The notes under the pieces are model-generated. The model searched no databases. It had not been told where the DNA came from and was given only the letters and a program-made list of their open reading frames with translations. The position numbers and the translations under genes are program-made. From Candidatus Omnitrophota bacterium (GTDB taxonomy: Bacteria > Omnitrophota > Gorgyraeia > Aquiviventales > Aquiviventaceae), in contig JACQRE010000140.1 in NCBI GenBank assembly GCA_016206585.1, positions 1 through 18,672 of the forward strand: DNA of 18,672 bases. The letters run 5' to 3'. How positions within the stretch are numbered: position 1 is the first letter of the stretch; each line of letters opens with the position of its first letter. Shown one piece after another: positions 6,775-14,069 of the stretch.

Positions 6775-8503
6775 CCGCCGCCCCCCGCCATACCACGCCC
6801 CAGGCGATCCCCGCGACGGCGCACCACCACGCGCCCTGCCCTCGGGGGCCCACCATCAGCTGCAGCGGGCCGATCGTGGTCGCGAACAGCGCGACCGTGG
6901 CGATGAGCCACTGCCGGAGGCTGGTCCCCCACGCTTCCTGCGCCGGGCCCGCCACCCGCACGATCTGCCACCAGCCCGGCGGGCGCACCCGCGCGTAGAA
7001 CGTCTTCAGCGTCGCTCGATCAACGGGCGGTGTGGCCAGCGTGACCGGCAGCCAGATCGCCGCCGTGCCAAGCACCATGAAGAGCAGCTCCACGAGCAGG
7101 CCGGACGGAGCCCCCAGCCACGCCAGGACGCGCGGTCGGATCAGCAGCAGCGGTAGGCTGGCGGCCATCGCGGTGATTTCGCTCCACGGGTTCACGCGCC
7201 ACCAGAACCACCGCAGCAGGTACACCGGGCCGATGCCGGCGGTGAGGTTCAGAATCCACGTGAACGACGAGCCGATCGTCCGGTTCGCGAACGCGATCCA
7301 CATCGCGCCGAAGGCGAGGAGAAACGGCAGGAGTCTGGCGACCGCGAGGTAGTGGCGCTCCGAGGCGCGCGGGTTGAGGAACCGCTTGTAGCCATCGTTC
7401 AGGAGATAGGACGCGCCCCAGTTCAGCTGGGTGCTCAGCGTCGAGAGAAACGCCGCGAAGAACGACGCGACGAGGATGCCGCGCAGCCCTGAGGGCAGCA
7501 GCATCGTGATCAGCCTGGGGTACGCTCGCTCGTGATCGATGAACGCCCGCCCGCCCACCTGGTCCTGCAGCGCGGCGTCCGGGATGAGGAGGATCGAGGC
7601 GAGCGCGGTGACGATCCACGGCCACGAGCGCAGGCAATAGTGGGCGATGTTGAACCACAACACCGACCGCATCGCCTGCCGCTCATCCTTGCACGACACG
7701 AGCCGCTGCACCACGACCCCGCCGCCATCCGTATTCTTCCACGCCCACCATTGGATGAGCACGAGCCCCAGGAACCAGCCGAAGGGCGAGGCCAGCACGC
7801 CGGAGGCCGAGCCGTCCGTGATCGGCGGGATCACCTCGAGGGAGGCGCTGCCGTGCAGCCGCCCGGCCAGGGCGTCGAGCCCGCCGACCGTCTGCACGGC
7901 GGCCACCGCGAGGATCACGGCACCCACCATCGCCCACACGAACTGGAACGCGTCCGTCAGCACGACCCCCCACAGCCCCGACAGCGAGGTGTAGCCGGCC
8001 CCCAGGACCACGCAGGCGATGATCGCATGCTCGCGGCTGAAACTGGTCGTCTCCTGCAGCACCTTCGTCATGCCGGTGACCGGCCACACGCCCATCACGT
8101 AGCAGTTGTAGAGCAGCCCCCAGTAGACCGCCTTGAAGCCTCGGAGGAACGCCGCAGCACCCCCGCTGTAGCGCAGCTCCACGAGCTCCACCTCCGTCAT
8201 CACGTTGGCCCGCTTCCACAGCTTCGCGAAGACAAAGACGGTCAGCATCGTGCTGATGCCCAGCGCCCACACCTCCCAGACGCCCCAGATGCCCCGCCGC
8301 CTGACCATGCCGGTGATGAGCAGCGGCGTGTCCGAGGAAAACGCGGTGGCGGCGATCGAGGTGCCGGCGAGCCACCAGCCCAGCGCGCGGTTGGAGACGA
8401 AGTACGCCTCGAGGCTCTCGCCCGCTTTGCGGCGGAGTGCGACGCCGATGAGCACGCTGATGAGGCAGAAGGCCCAGACGATCGACCAGTCCAGCCACGT
8501 CAT
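6731..8503 (-). CDS. Sodium:solute symporter (SSS family), probably amino sugar uptake
   Basis: The 590-aa protein is a polytopic membrane protein with about 13-15 hydrophobic segments. It begins MTWLDWSIVWAFCLISVLIG and shows SSS-family features such as EAYFVSNRALGWWLAGTSIA, AATAFSSDTPLLITGM and GYTSLSGLWGVVLTDAFQF. Such proteins couple sodium to uptake of sugars, amino acids or similar solutes. The ATG (8503-8501) overlaps the anmK stop in an ATGA arrangement, so translation is coupled and the natural start is clear. Eleven in-frame residues upstream lie within anmK. Position behind murQ and anmK suggests that anhMurNAc, MurNAc or a related amino sugar is the substrate. That is inference from context; sequence alone does not give the specificity. 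Confidence 0.88.
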   Translation of the reverse strand: MTWLDWSIVWAFCLISVLIGVALRRKAGESLEAYFVSNRALGWWLAGTSIAATAFSSDTPLLITGMVRRRGIWGVWEVWALGISTMLTVFVFAKLWKRANVMTEVELVELRYSGGAAAFLRGFKAVYWGLLYNCYVMGVWPVTGMTKVLQETTSFSREHAIIACVVLGAGYTSLSGLWGVVLTDAFQFVWAMVGAVILAVAAVQTVGGLDALAGRLHGSASLEVIPPITDGSASGVLASPFGWFLGLVLIQWWAWKNTDGGGVVVQRLVSCKDERQAMRSVLWFNIAHYCLRSWPWIVTALASILLIPDAALQDQVGGRAFIDHERAYPRLITMLLPSGLRGILVASFFAAFLSTLSTQLNWGASYLLNDGYKRFLNPRASERHYLAVARLLPFLLAFGAMWIAFANRTIGSSFTWILNLTAGIGPVYLLRWFWWRVNPWSEITAMAASLPLLLIRPRVLAWLGAPSGLLVELLFMVLGTAAIWLPVTLATPPVDRATLKTFYARVRPPGWWQIVRVAGPAQEAWGTSLRQWLIATVALFATTIGPLQLMVGPRGQGAWWCAVAGIAWGVVWRGAAVSRPAARADASSPV

Positions 8504-9603
8504 GCGCGGCCGGGGGTGATGGCGCCGAGGATGCACGCCTCGCGCGCGCCGGTCGTGTGGGGCAGGTGGTTCACGCGGCCTTGCCTCGCGCGGAGCGCGA
8601 GGAAGGCAAAGGCGACCGACTCCTTGGCCTGCGCCGGGATGCCGTAGCGCTCGATGGAGCGGACCGGGATGGGCCTCAGGAGCCGGGTGAGATGGCTCAT
8701 CAGCGTCCGGTTGCGCACCCCGCCGCCGCTGACGATGACCTCGCGCAGGCGGTGCGGGATGAACCGCCGGTAGCTTTCGGCGATGCTGAACGCGGTGAAG
8801 TACGTCACCGTGGCGAGGACGTCCTGGGGTGCGCGCCGCAGGCGGGAGCCGAACACGCGCTGCACAAACTCCTCGTCGAACAGTTCGCGCCCGGTCGACT
8901 TCGGCGGCGGGCGGCGGAAATACGGATGGCGCCAGAGTTGCTCGACGGCGCGGTGGTCCACGCGGCCTTGCCTCGCCCCGTGGCCGTTCGCGTCGAAGCG
9001 GGCTCGTCCGCGGCTCATCCGCTGGACCACGAGATCCATAAGGCAGTTGCCGGGGCCGGTATCAAAGGCGCACGCGCGCAGGGTGCGCCCGACGACCGTG
9101 ACGTTGGCGATGCCGCCGAGGTTCTGCAGGGCGCGCGCGGGCCCGTCGCCGAAGAACGCCTCGTCGAAGCCGGGCACGAGCGGGGCTCCCTCGCCGCCCG
9201 CCGCCAGGTCGCGGGGACGGAAGCTGGCGACGACAGGAATCCCGGTCCGCTGCGCGATCACGGCGGGCTCGCCGATCTGCAGCGTCGAGGGGGTGGGGTC
9301 GCCCGGCCCATGGTAGAGCGTGTGGCCGTGCGAACCGATGACGCACACGCGCCGGGCGGGCGTATGCGCGTCGCGCAGCAGTGCCGCCGCGGCCTTCGCG
9401 AACCGCTCGCCCAGCTCCATGTTCAGGGCGGAGATCTCCGGGGCGAGGAGGAGCGGGCCCCGGCGCAGGCGGCGCGCCAGGGTGTCGGGATAGGGGGTGG
9501 TGCGCTCGGTCAGCACTCGAAGGGTCCGGCCGCGGAAGCGCACCAGCGCGGCCGAGATGCCGTCGCACGAGGTGCCGGACATCAGACCGATCGCCAACGG
9601 CAT
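8500..9603 (-). CDS. anmK: Anhydro-N-acetylmuramic acid kinase
   Basis: The 367-aa protein matches the E. coli enzyme in length (369 aa) and carries the family motifs: GLMSGTSCDG at 6-15, GGIANVT, DTGPGNCLMD and SGGGVRNRTLM. AnmK hydrolyses the 1,6-anhydro bond of anhMurNAc and phosphorylates it to MurNAc-6-phosphate in the cytoplasm. The ATG at 9603 puts MPLAIGLMSG at the N-terminus as in homologues; in-frame codons further upstream run through the heptamer repeat and are unlikely. It lies 31 nt after murQ and overlaps the symporter start by 4 bp. Its product is the substrate of MurQ next door. Confidence 0.95.
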   Translation of the reverse strand: MPLAIGLMSGTSCDGISAALVRFRGRTLRVLTERTTPYPDTLARRLRRGPLLLAPEISALNMELGERFAKAAAALLRDAHTPARRVCVIGSHGHTLYHGPGDPTPSTLQIGEPAVIAQRTGIPVVASFRPRDLAAGGEGAPLVPGFDEAFFGDGPARALQNLGGIANVTVVGRTLRACAFDTGPGNCLMDLVVQRMSRGRARFDANGHGARQGRVDHRAVEQLWRHPYFRRPPPKSTGRELFDEEFVQRVFGSRLRRAPQDVLATVTYFTAFSIAESYRRFIPHRLREVIVSGGGVRNRTLMSHLTRLLRPIPVRSIERYGIPAQAKESVAFAFLALRARQGRVNHLPHTTGAREACILGAITPGRA

Positions 9604-9613
9604 CAAGATCGTG

Positions 9614-9641
9614 TCACATGTCACGTGTGACGTGTCACGTG
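9614..9641. repeat. Four tandem TCACGTG-type heptamers
   Basis: The heptamers TCACATG, TCACGTG, TGACGTG and TCACGTG follow each other without gaps. The last one provides the murQ stop codon (TCA at 9635-9637 on the plus strand), so the repeat reaches into the coding end. It fills nearly the whole murQ-anmK gap and leaves anmK with no clear ribosome-binding site. Confidence 0.75.
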
Positions 9642-10534
9642 CGTTCAAGAGCCCGACGGAGAGAGCCCTTGGCCTGACGCAGCCGCCGGGCCGCCGCGGC
9701 GTAGGTGAGGCGCTGCTCGACCATCATGACGGCGGCCTTGACGCGGCCCCGCCCAGCGTGCAGTGCGGCGGACGCCTGGCGGGGCGACTGTCCCGTGAAC
9801 GACCGGATGAGCCGCACCGCGCGCTCGCGCAGCTTGCGGGACGACGGGCGGACGTCCACCATGAGGTTGCCGTACGTCTTGCCGAGCCGCACCATCACGC
9901 CCAGGGTGAGCCTGTTGAGGACCAGCTTCGTCGCCGTGCCCGCCTTGAGCCGCGTCGAGCCGGTCAGCACCTCCGGGCCGGTCGCGAGGACGATGGCAAC
10001 CCCGGCCGGGATCCTCGAGCGGGGATGGCACGTGACCAAGATCGTGCAGGCCCCGCACCGTGCGGCCGTCCGGAGGGCGGTCTCGACGAAGGGCGTCACG
10101 CCGCTCGCCGCGATCCCGACGGCCACGTCGCCGGCGCGCACCACGCGCTGCACCGCGCGGCGTGCTGCCGCGCGGTCGTCTTCCACCCCCTCGCGGGAGC
10201 GGAAGACCGCACCCCGTCCGCCTGCGTGAATCGCCTGCACCATCGAGGGGCTCGTGTGGAACGTGGGCGGGCACTCCGCCGCTTCCAGGACGCCCAGCCG
10301 GCCGCTGGTGCCGGCCCCGATGAACACGAGATGGCCGCCGCGCTGCAGGGAAGCGGCGATGAGGCGGATGGCGCGCGCGATCTGCGGCAGAGCCCGGTGG
10401 ACGGCGCGGACGGCGCGCAGGTCCTCGCGGTGCATCAGCCGCAGGAGTGCCGCAGGGGAGAGGCGATCGAGGTCTGACGTGCGGGGATGACGCTGTTCCG
10501 TTGGCAGACGATCGTAGCGTACGCGACGACGCAT
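9635..10534 (-). CDS. murQ: N-acetylmuramic acid 6-phosphate etherase
   Basis: The 299-aa protein (from ATG 10534; a GTG three bases upstream is possible) has the MurQ signature LPTEQRHPRTSDLD near the N-terminus. It also has the SIS-fold motif FIGAGTSGRLGVLEAAECPP (71-90) with E87 matching the catalytic Glu83 of E. coli, as well as GIAASGVTPFV, GPEVLTGSTRLKAGTATK and YGNLMVDV. It cleaves the lactyl ether of MurNAc-6-P to give GlcNAc-6-P and D-lactate in the cytoplasm. It is first in the murQ-anmK-symporter operon, divergent from nagZ. Its C-terminal end is partly encoded by the heptamer repeat. Confidence 0.95.
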   Translation of the reverse strand: MRRRVRYDRLPTEQRHPRTSDLDRLSPAALLRLMHREDLRAVRAVHRALPQIARAIRLIAASLQRGGHLVFIGAGTSGRLGVLEAAECPPTFHTSPSMVQAIHAGGRGAVFRSREGVEDDRAAARRAVQRVVRAGDVAVGIAASGVTPFVETALRTAARCGACTILVTCHPRSRIPAGVAIVLATGPEVLTGSTRLKAGTATKLVLNRLTLGVMVRLGKTYGNLMVDVRPSSRKLRERAVRLIRSFTGQSPRQASAALHAGRGRVKAAVMMVEQRLTYAAAARRLRQAKGSLRRALERT

Positions 10535-10562
10535 CACGACCTGAGGATAACATACGTCCGTG

Positions 10563-10602
10563 GAATGTTAAATGTGTAATGTGTCCGGGAAGTCCGTAGA
10601 AT
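10563..10602 (+). promoter_or_regulatory. murQ/nagZ divergent intergenic region with putative nagZ promoter
   Basis: The gap 10535-10609 separates the divergent genes. AATGTTAAATGTGTAATGTG (10564-10583) is a short AATGT-type repeat. TAGAAT (10597-10602) is a good -10 placed 7 nt before the nagZ ATG at 10610, so nagZ may be leaderless; no clear -35 is seen. On the minus strand TATGTT (10554-10549) could serve murQ, but without a good -35. Confidence 0.35.
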
Positions 10603-10609
10603 ACCCTCC

Positions 10610-11599
10610 ATGGACTTGGACACCTTGGTGGGCGCCAAATTAGCGCTCGGGTTCCCCGGCACCGACATTCACGATGACACCGTGACGTGCCTCCAGGAGA
10701 CGCGCGCCCAAAGCCTCGTGGTGTTTAGCCGCAACTTCTCCTCACCCGAACACTTCTACCAGCTGATCCAGCGGCTCACCCAGGCGGTGGGCCGCCGGCT
10801 GCTGGTGATGGTGGATCACGAAGGGGGGCGGGTCATCCGGCTCAGCGGCGGGATGACGCGGTTTCCTGACGCAGCCACCGTTGGGCGCACGCAACAGGCC
10901 GCCGACGTGGAGCGGCAGGGCAGGGTCGAGGCGCAGGAGTTGGCGCGGCTTGGCGTGCGCGTCAATCTGGCCCCGTGCGTCGATGTCATCGAACCCGGCT
11001 GCGATCCGGTGATCGGCGACCGGTCGTACGGCTCGGACCCCGAGCGCGTCTCGCAGCTGGCGGTGGCCCGCATCCGCGGCCTGCAAGCCGGTGGGGTGGC
11101 GGCATGCGCCAAGCATTTTCCCGGGCTGGGGGCGGTGCCGCGCGACCCCCATCAGCTGCTGCCCACCATCGGGCTGGACTGGCCGGCGATGGAGCGCAGC
11201 CACCTCAAGCCGTTCGCCGCCGCCATCGAGGCGGAGGTAGCCATGATCATGTCCTCGCACGTGTGTTATCCAGGTCTTGGCGAAGCGCCGGACCTGCCCG
11301 CGACCTTCTCCCCCCGCCTGATCCGCGAGCTGTTAAGGAAGCGGATGCGCTTTCCCGGGCTGATCGTGACGGACGACCTGGAAATGGGCGCGCTCAGCCC
11401 CCTTGGCACCATGGGCGAGCGGGCCGTCCGGGCGACCGAGGCGGGACACGACCTGCTGCTGATCTGCTCGAACCTTGAGGCGGCGCACCAGGCCGCCACG
11501 GCCCTTCGGGAGGCCTACCGGAATGGCCGGCTCAGCCGCACGGAGCTTGAAGAAAGCGCTACCCGGGTGGCCCACGTCCGGGAAAAATTCCTGGGGTAA
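10610..11599 (+). CDS. nagZ: Beta-N-acetylhexosaminidase, glycoside hydrolase family 3
   Basis: The 329-aa protein has the single-domain length of Gram-negative NagZ and no signal peptide, so it is cytoplasmic. Motifs include MVDHEGGRVIRL (67-78), KHFPGLG (168-174), the D179-P-H181 dyad equivalent to the catalytic Asp-x-His acid/base, and TDDLEMG with nucleophile D255. NagZ removes GlcNAc from GlcNAc-anhMurNAc(-peptides), releasing the sugars that AnmK and MurQ use. The usual loop KHFPGHGDT...DSH is here KHFPGLGAVPRDPH, changing the His and Asp-Thr that normally follow PG. It may be leaderless, given the -10 at 10597. It is divergent from the murQ operon. Confidence 0.92.
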   Translation: MDLDTLVGAKLALGFPGTDIHDDTVTCLQETRAQSLVVFSRNFSSPEHFYQLIQRLTQAVGRRLLVMVDHEGGRVIRLSGGMTRFPDAATVGRTQQAADVERQGRVEAQELARLGVRVNLAPCVDVIEPGCDPVIGDRSYGSDPERVSQLAVARIRGLQAGGVAACAKHFPGLGAVPRDPHQLLPTIGLDWPAMERSHLKPFAAAIEAEVAMIMSSHVCYPGLGEAPDLPATFSPRLIRELLRKRMRFPGLIVTDDLEMGALSPLGTMGERAVRATEAGHDLLLICSNLEAAHQAATALREAYRNGRLSRTELEESATRVAHVREKFLG

Positions 11600-11602
11600 C
11601 CC

Positions 11603-11630
11603 TTGCCGGTTCAAACAAGAATATGGTAAT
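11603..11630 (+). promoter_or_regulatory. Putative promoter of the riboswitch transcript
   Basis: TTGCCG (11603-11608) is separated by 16 nt from GGTAAT (11625-11630), with TATGGT overlapping. Transcription would begin near 11637, just before the conserved RNA. It starts 3 nt after the nagZ stop, and nagZ read-through is also possible. Both hexamers are only 4/6 matches. Confidence 0.35.
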
Positions 11631-11644
11631 GTCTTTATTTGGGA

Positions 11645-11806
11645 GCCGATAAGGGCACACTCGCTGAAAGGCGGGGTCGCAAAGCTCAAGGCCTACCTTG
11701 CGACGATGCAGCGGGCGAGCGCTGGAGAAGCGCATGGGGCGGGTCGCTCCACAGAGGCGCCTCAAGGTCTGCGGAGTCGCGACACGGTTGCTTAGCTGCC
11801 GAAGCT
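11645..11806 (+). ncRNA. Putative class I cyclic-dinucleotide riboswitch aptamer (GEMM-I type)
   Basis: The core follows the GEMM-I (c-di-GMP-I) pattern in order. GATAAGGGCA (11648-11657) comes first, then stem CTCGCT/GGCGGG (11660-11665, 11670-11675) capped by a GAAA tetraloop. Next come CGCAAAGC (11678-11685), four bases, and GGCCTA (11690-11695), which together form the tetraloop receptor side. A second arm, ACC/TTGCGAC (from 11695) paired with GTCGCGA...GGT (to 11788), is much enlarged. The 3' end has TAGCTGCCGAAG (11793-11804). TGCC (11797-11800) can pair with GGCA (11654-11657) as helix P1. Differences from the usual form are GGCACAC for GGCAAAC and the long P3. Identification is by eye; the ligand (c-di-GMP or cGAMP) cannot be decided. 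Confidence 0.6.
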
Positions 11807-11878
11807 TCTGAGGGCGCTTTGGTCGCCTTATCGAGCTCCCACTGGCTTCATCAAAAGCGACCCATCATCCCCATCATT

Positions 11879-11914
11879 GACACGGCTTGGTTCCAAGCCG
11901 TGTCGTCGTTTTTT
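11879..11914 (+). terminator. Strong intrinsic terminator after the riboswitch
   Basis: GACACGGCTTGG (11879-11890) and CCAAGCCGTGTC (11893-11904) form a perfect 26-nt palindrome, followed by six T (11909-11914). Its 3' arm CCGTGTC (11898-11904) can also pair with GACACGG (11781-11787), which lies within the aptamer's long arm. That offers an antiterminator and so a possible on/off switch for the genes downstream. The 11807-11878 stretch between aptamer and terminator holds nothing else I can identify. Confidence 0.8.
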
Positions 11915-11920
11915 CGCGCC

Positions 11921-11970
11921 CGGTATCTGATCTCAGAGGGTATAATGACACGCGTTGAGATCAGATACCG
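11921..11970 (+). promoter_or_regulatory. Perfect TATAAT enclosed by a 15-bp inverted repeat
   Basis: CGGTATCTGATCTCA (11921-11935) and its exact complement TGAGATCAGATACCG (11956-11970) flank 20 nt that contain TATAAT at 11941-11946. No good -35 is present at the expected distance. The start would lie near 11953, and the right arm would sit in a short leader before the ATG at 11976. The repeat looks like a dimeric-regulator operator around the -10 of the nuclease gene. Confidence 0.6.
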
Positions 11971-11975
11971 GAACA

Positions 11976-12656
11976 ATGCCGCAACTCTCCGCGTCCACCC
12001 TCAAGCTGTTCCAGGAATGCCCGCGGTGCTTCTGGCTGCACATCAATAAAAAGATCGAGCGGCCCCGCGGGCCGTTTCCTTCCTTGCCCTCGGGGATCGA
12101 CCGCATCCTGAAGGTATACTTCGACGGGTACCGGGGGCAGGGGCAGCTGCCGCCGCTTATCCGCGGCCAGTTCGAGGGCGAGCTGTCGACGACCCCATTG
12201 ACGCTGGGTTTCAACGACCCCGCCACGGGGGCGCGCCTCTGGGGCAAGCTGGACGACTGCGTGCTGCTGCCGGACCGCCGCACGGCTCCGCTCGACCACA
12301 AGACCCGCGCCTCCGCCCCGGATGGCGTGGGGTACACGCAAAAGTACTATCAGTTCCAGATGGACGTCTACACGCTCCTGCTGGAGCGCAACGGCCATCC
12401 CACCACCCGCACCGCGTACGTCATCTACTACTTTCCCGTCGAGGGCGAGCTGCACAAGGGGTTCCCGTTCTCCATCGCGGTGCACCAGATCGCCACCTAT
12501 CCCGAGACGGCCTACCGGATCTTCACCGAGGCGTGCCGGTGCCTCGAAGGGCCGCTGCCCACCTCGGGAGCGTTGTGCGAGTTCTGCCGGTGGGCGGAAC
12601 GGCAGCCGCGATCGGCGCCTGAAGAGCCCGCCATCCCCGAAGACCTGTTCGCCTGA
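11976..12656 (+). CDS. PD-(D/E)XK nuclease, Cas4/RecB-like, probable Fe-S protein
   Basis: The 226-aa protein begins MPQLSASTLKLFQECPRCFW, the usual opening of RecB/Cas4-type nucleases. Active-site features are D93 in WGKLDDCVL, D107-H-K109 in APLDHKTRA (the D-x-K core), and Q128xxxY132 in QFQMDVYTLLL. Cysteines C15 and C18 near the N-terminus and C201 and C204 near the C-terminus are placed as in the 4Fe-4S cluster of Cas4/AddB proteins. Members cut or process DNA ends. No CRISPR array or cas genes are visible, so a stand-alone repair or defence nuclease is more likely. It starts a tight three-gene operon with the M50 protease (5-nt gap) and a membrane protein, behind a riboswitch, terminator and second promoter. 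Confidence 0.82.
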   Translation: MPQLSASTLKLFQECPRCFWLHINKKIERPRGPFPSLPSGIDRILKVYFDGYRGQGQLPPLIRGQFEGELSTTPLTLGFNDPATGARLWGKLDDCVLLPDRRTAPLDHKTRASAPDGVGYTQKYYQFQMDVYTLLLERNGHPTTRTAYVIYYFPVEGELHKGFPFSIAVHQIATYPETAYRIFTEACRCLEGPLPTSGALCEFCRWAERQPRSAPEEPAIPEDLFA

Positions 12657-12661
12657 CCCGC

Positions 12662-13393
12662 ATGCGCCCGCCCGCGGTGTGGACGATCGCCGGCATCCCG
12701 GTCCACATCGCGCCCAGCTGGTTCGTCATCATCCTCTTCGTCTCGTGGTCGCTGGCCACCGGCTATTTCCCCGCGCGCGCCTCCGGGCTGCCGGGCCTGA
12801 CCTACTGGACGATGGGCTTCATGGCCGCGCTGCTGCTCTTCGCGTGCGTGCTGCTGCATGAGCTGGGCCACGCGCTGACGGCGCAGCGCTTCGGCATCCC
12901 GGTGCTGGGGATGACCCTGTTCCTCTTCGGTGGTGTGGCCCAGCTCGCGAACGATCCGAAGCGGCCGCTCGTCGAGCTGCTCGTCGCCCTGGCCGGACCC
13001 GCGGTCAGCGCCGCGCTGGGGGCCGGATGCTTCTTCGCGGCACGGGCCATTCCGGTGACGCGCGATGTCCACCTCATCCTCGCGGCGATCCTGGAGTACC
13101 TCGCGATGATCAACCTCGGCCTGATCCTGTTCAACCTCCTGCCGGGCTTCCCGCTCGACGGCGGACGGGTGCTGCGCGCCGCACTCTGGGGAGCCACCGG
13201 CAACCTGCGCACGGCGACGAGGATCTCCAGCGCGGTCGGGTCCTGGCTCGGGCTGGGGCTGCTGGCGTTGGGGGTCTGGTCGATGGTGCGGGGGGCCGGC
13301 TTGCACGGCCTGTGGTACGTCCTGTTGGGGATGTTCCTGCGCGATGCAGCACGGGCGACGTACCACGCGGCCGCTGAGAGGACGCCTCGATGA
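12662..13393 (+). CDS. Site-2 protease family intramembrane zinc metalloprotease (M50)
   Basis: The 243-aa protein has about six hydrophobic segments, the zinc motif HELGH (H66, E67, H70) within a membrane helix, and the second motif NLLPGFPLDGGR (about 158-169) with D166 as third ligand. Between them is the GGVAQLANDPKRP segment typical of the SpoIVFB/Rip group; no PDZ or CBS domain is seen. These enzymes cut transmembrane regulators such as anti-sigma factors. The start lies 5 nt after the nuclease stop, and its stop overlaps the next start codon (ATGA), so the genes are cotranscribed. The substrate is not evident. Confidence 0.9.
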   Translation: MRPPAVWTIAGIPVHIAPSWFVIILFVSWSLATGYFPARASGLPGLTYWTMGFMAALLLFACVLLHELGHALTAQRFGIPVLGMTLFLFGGVAQLANDPKRPLVELLVALAGPAVSAALGAGCFFAARAIPVTRDVHLILAAILEYLAMINLGLILFNLLPGFPLDGGRVLRAALWGATGNLRTATRISSAVGSWLGLGLLALGVWSMVRGAGLHGLWYVLLGMFLRDAARATYHAAAERTPR

Positions 13394-14013
13394 GGCGCGT
13401 CGTCTTGGGACTGGCGTGGATCAGCGCGCTGTCGGCGGCGGTCGGTTTCGTGCAGCCCTGGGCGCATCTCGATGTGCGCGAGCCGTCGATGATGAAGCGG
13501 GTGCGGCAGGCGGTGGGGGATCAGGGGCGGGTCGACGGCTTCACCAAGCGGCTGAGCCGGGTCACGGTGGAAGTCCGCCGCGGGACGCAGACGCTGACCG
13601 GCGAGCTGCCCTCGCTGAAGGACCTCCCGAAGCAGGTGAGCGGCATCCAGATTCCGCAGATGGCGAACCGGGAGGATGCCAAGGTCGCCATGGCGCTGAT
13701 GGAGCTGCTGATGCCTGCGTCGCAACACGTCGGCCTGAAGAGCTACGTGGTCTACCTGCTGCCCGGCCTGGCCCTCCTGGGCGCTGTGCTCCTGACGTGG
13801 CTCGGCGATCGGCCCGCGGTGCCAATCGGCGTGGCCGCGGTGTCGTCGGCCGTGGCCGGCGTGGGATGCTGGAAGCTCCTCACGACGAACACCCAGGCGC
13901 TGTTCGTGGCCATCACCATCGGCCACGGCTTGTGGATGTCGCTGTGGGCGCACGTGGGGCTCGCGGTGGCGGCCGGCCTCTTCCTGCTCCCCCGACGGAA
14001 GCCGGTGCGTTGA
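13390..14013 (+). CDS. Integral membrane protein of unknown function
   Basis: The 207-aa protein has a hydrophobic N-terminus (VVLGLAWISALSAAVGFVQP) and three hydrophobic segments between about residues 118 and 200. A soluble, charged region at ~30-115 (VRQAVGDQGRVDGFTKRLSRV) probably lies outside the membrane. The start overlaps the M50 protease stop by 4 bp, so translation is coupled. It could be a partner or substrate of the protease, which is inference from position only. Its stop codon lies inside the TTGACA of the tRNA promoter. No family recognised. Confidence 0.7.
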   Translation: MRRVVLGLAWISALSAAVGFVQPWAHLDVREPSMMKRVRQAVGDQGRVDGFTKRLSRVTVEVRRGTQTLTGELPSLKDLPKQVSGIQIPQMANREDAKVAMALMELLMPASQHVGLKSYVVYLLPGLALLGAVLLTWLGDRPAVPIGVAAVSSAVAGVGCWKLLTTNTQALFVAITIGHGLWMSLWAHVGLAVAAGLFLLPRRKPVR

Positions 14014-14039
14014 CAGGGCTTCCCGCCACAGCCTATAAT
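14010..14039 (+). promoter_or_regulatory. Consensus sigma-70 promoter of tRNA-Phe
   Basis: Perfect TTGACA (14010-14015) and perfect TATAAT (14034-14039) are separated by 18 nt. The expected start near 14046 gives a leader of about 24 nt before the tRNA. The -35 overlaps the stop codon of the preceding gene. Confidence 0.85.
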
Positions 14040-14069
14040 GCCTCACGATTCCCAGTCTGAGGGCCCGCC

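Noticed and set aside
11475..12049. Open frames through the nagZ-nuclease intergenic region
   Set aside because: The region has conserved RNA features and a perfect terminator. The frames lack ribosome-binding sites and protein-like composition.
11976..12656. CRISPR-linked Cas4
   Set aside because: No repeat-spacer array or cas1/cas2 gene is present. The cysteine and nuclease motifs alone do not show a CRISPR role.
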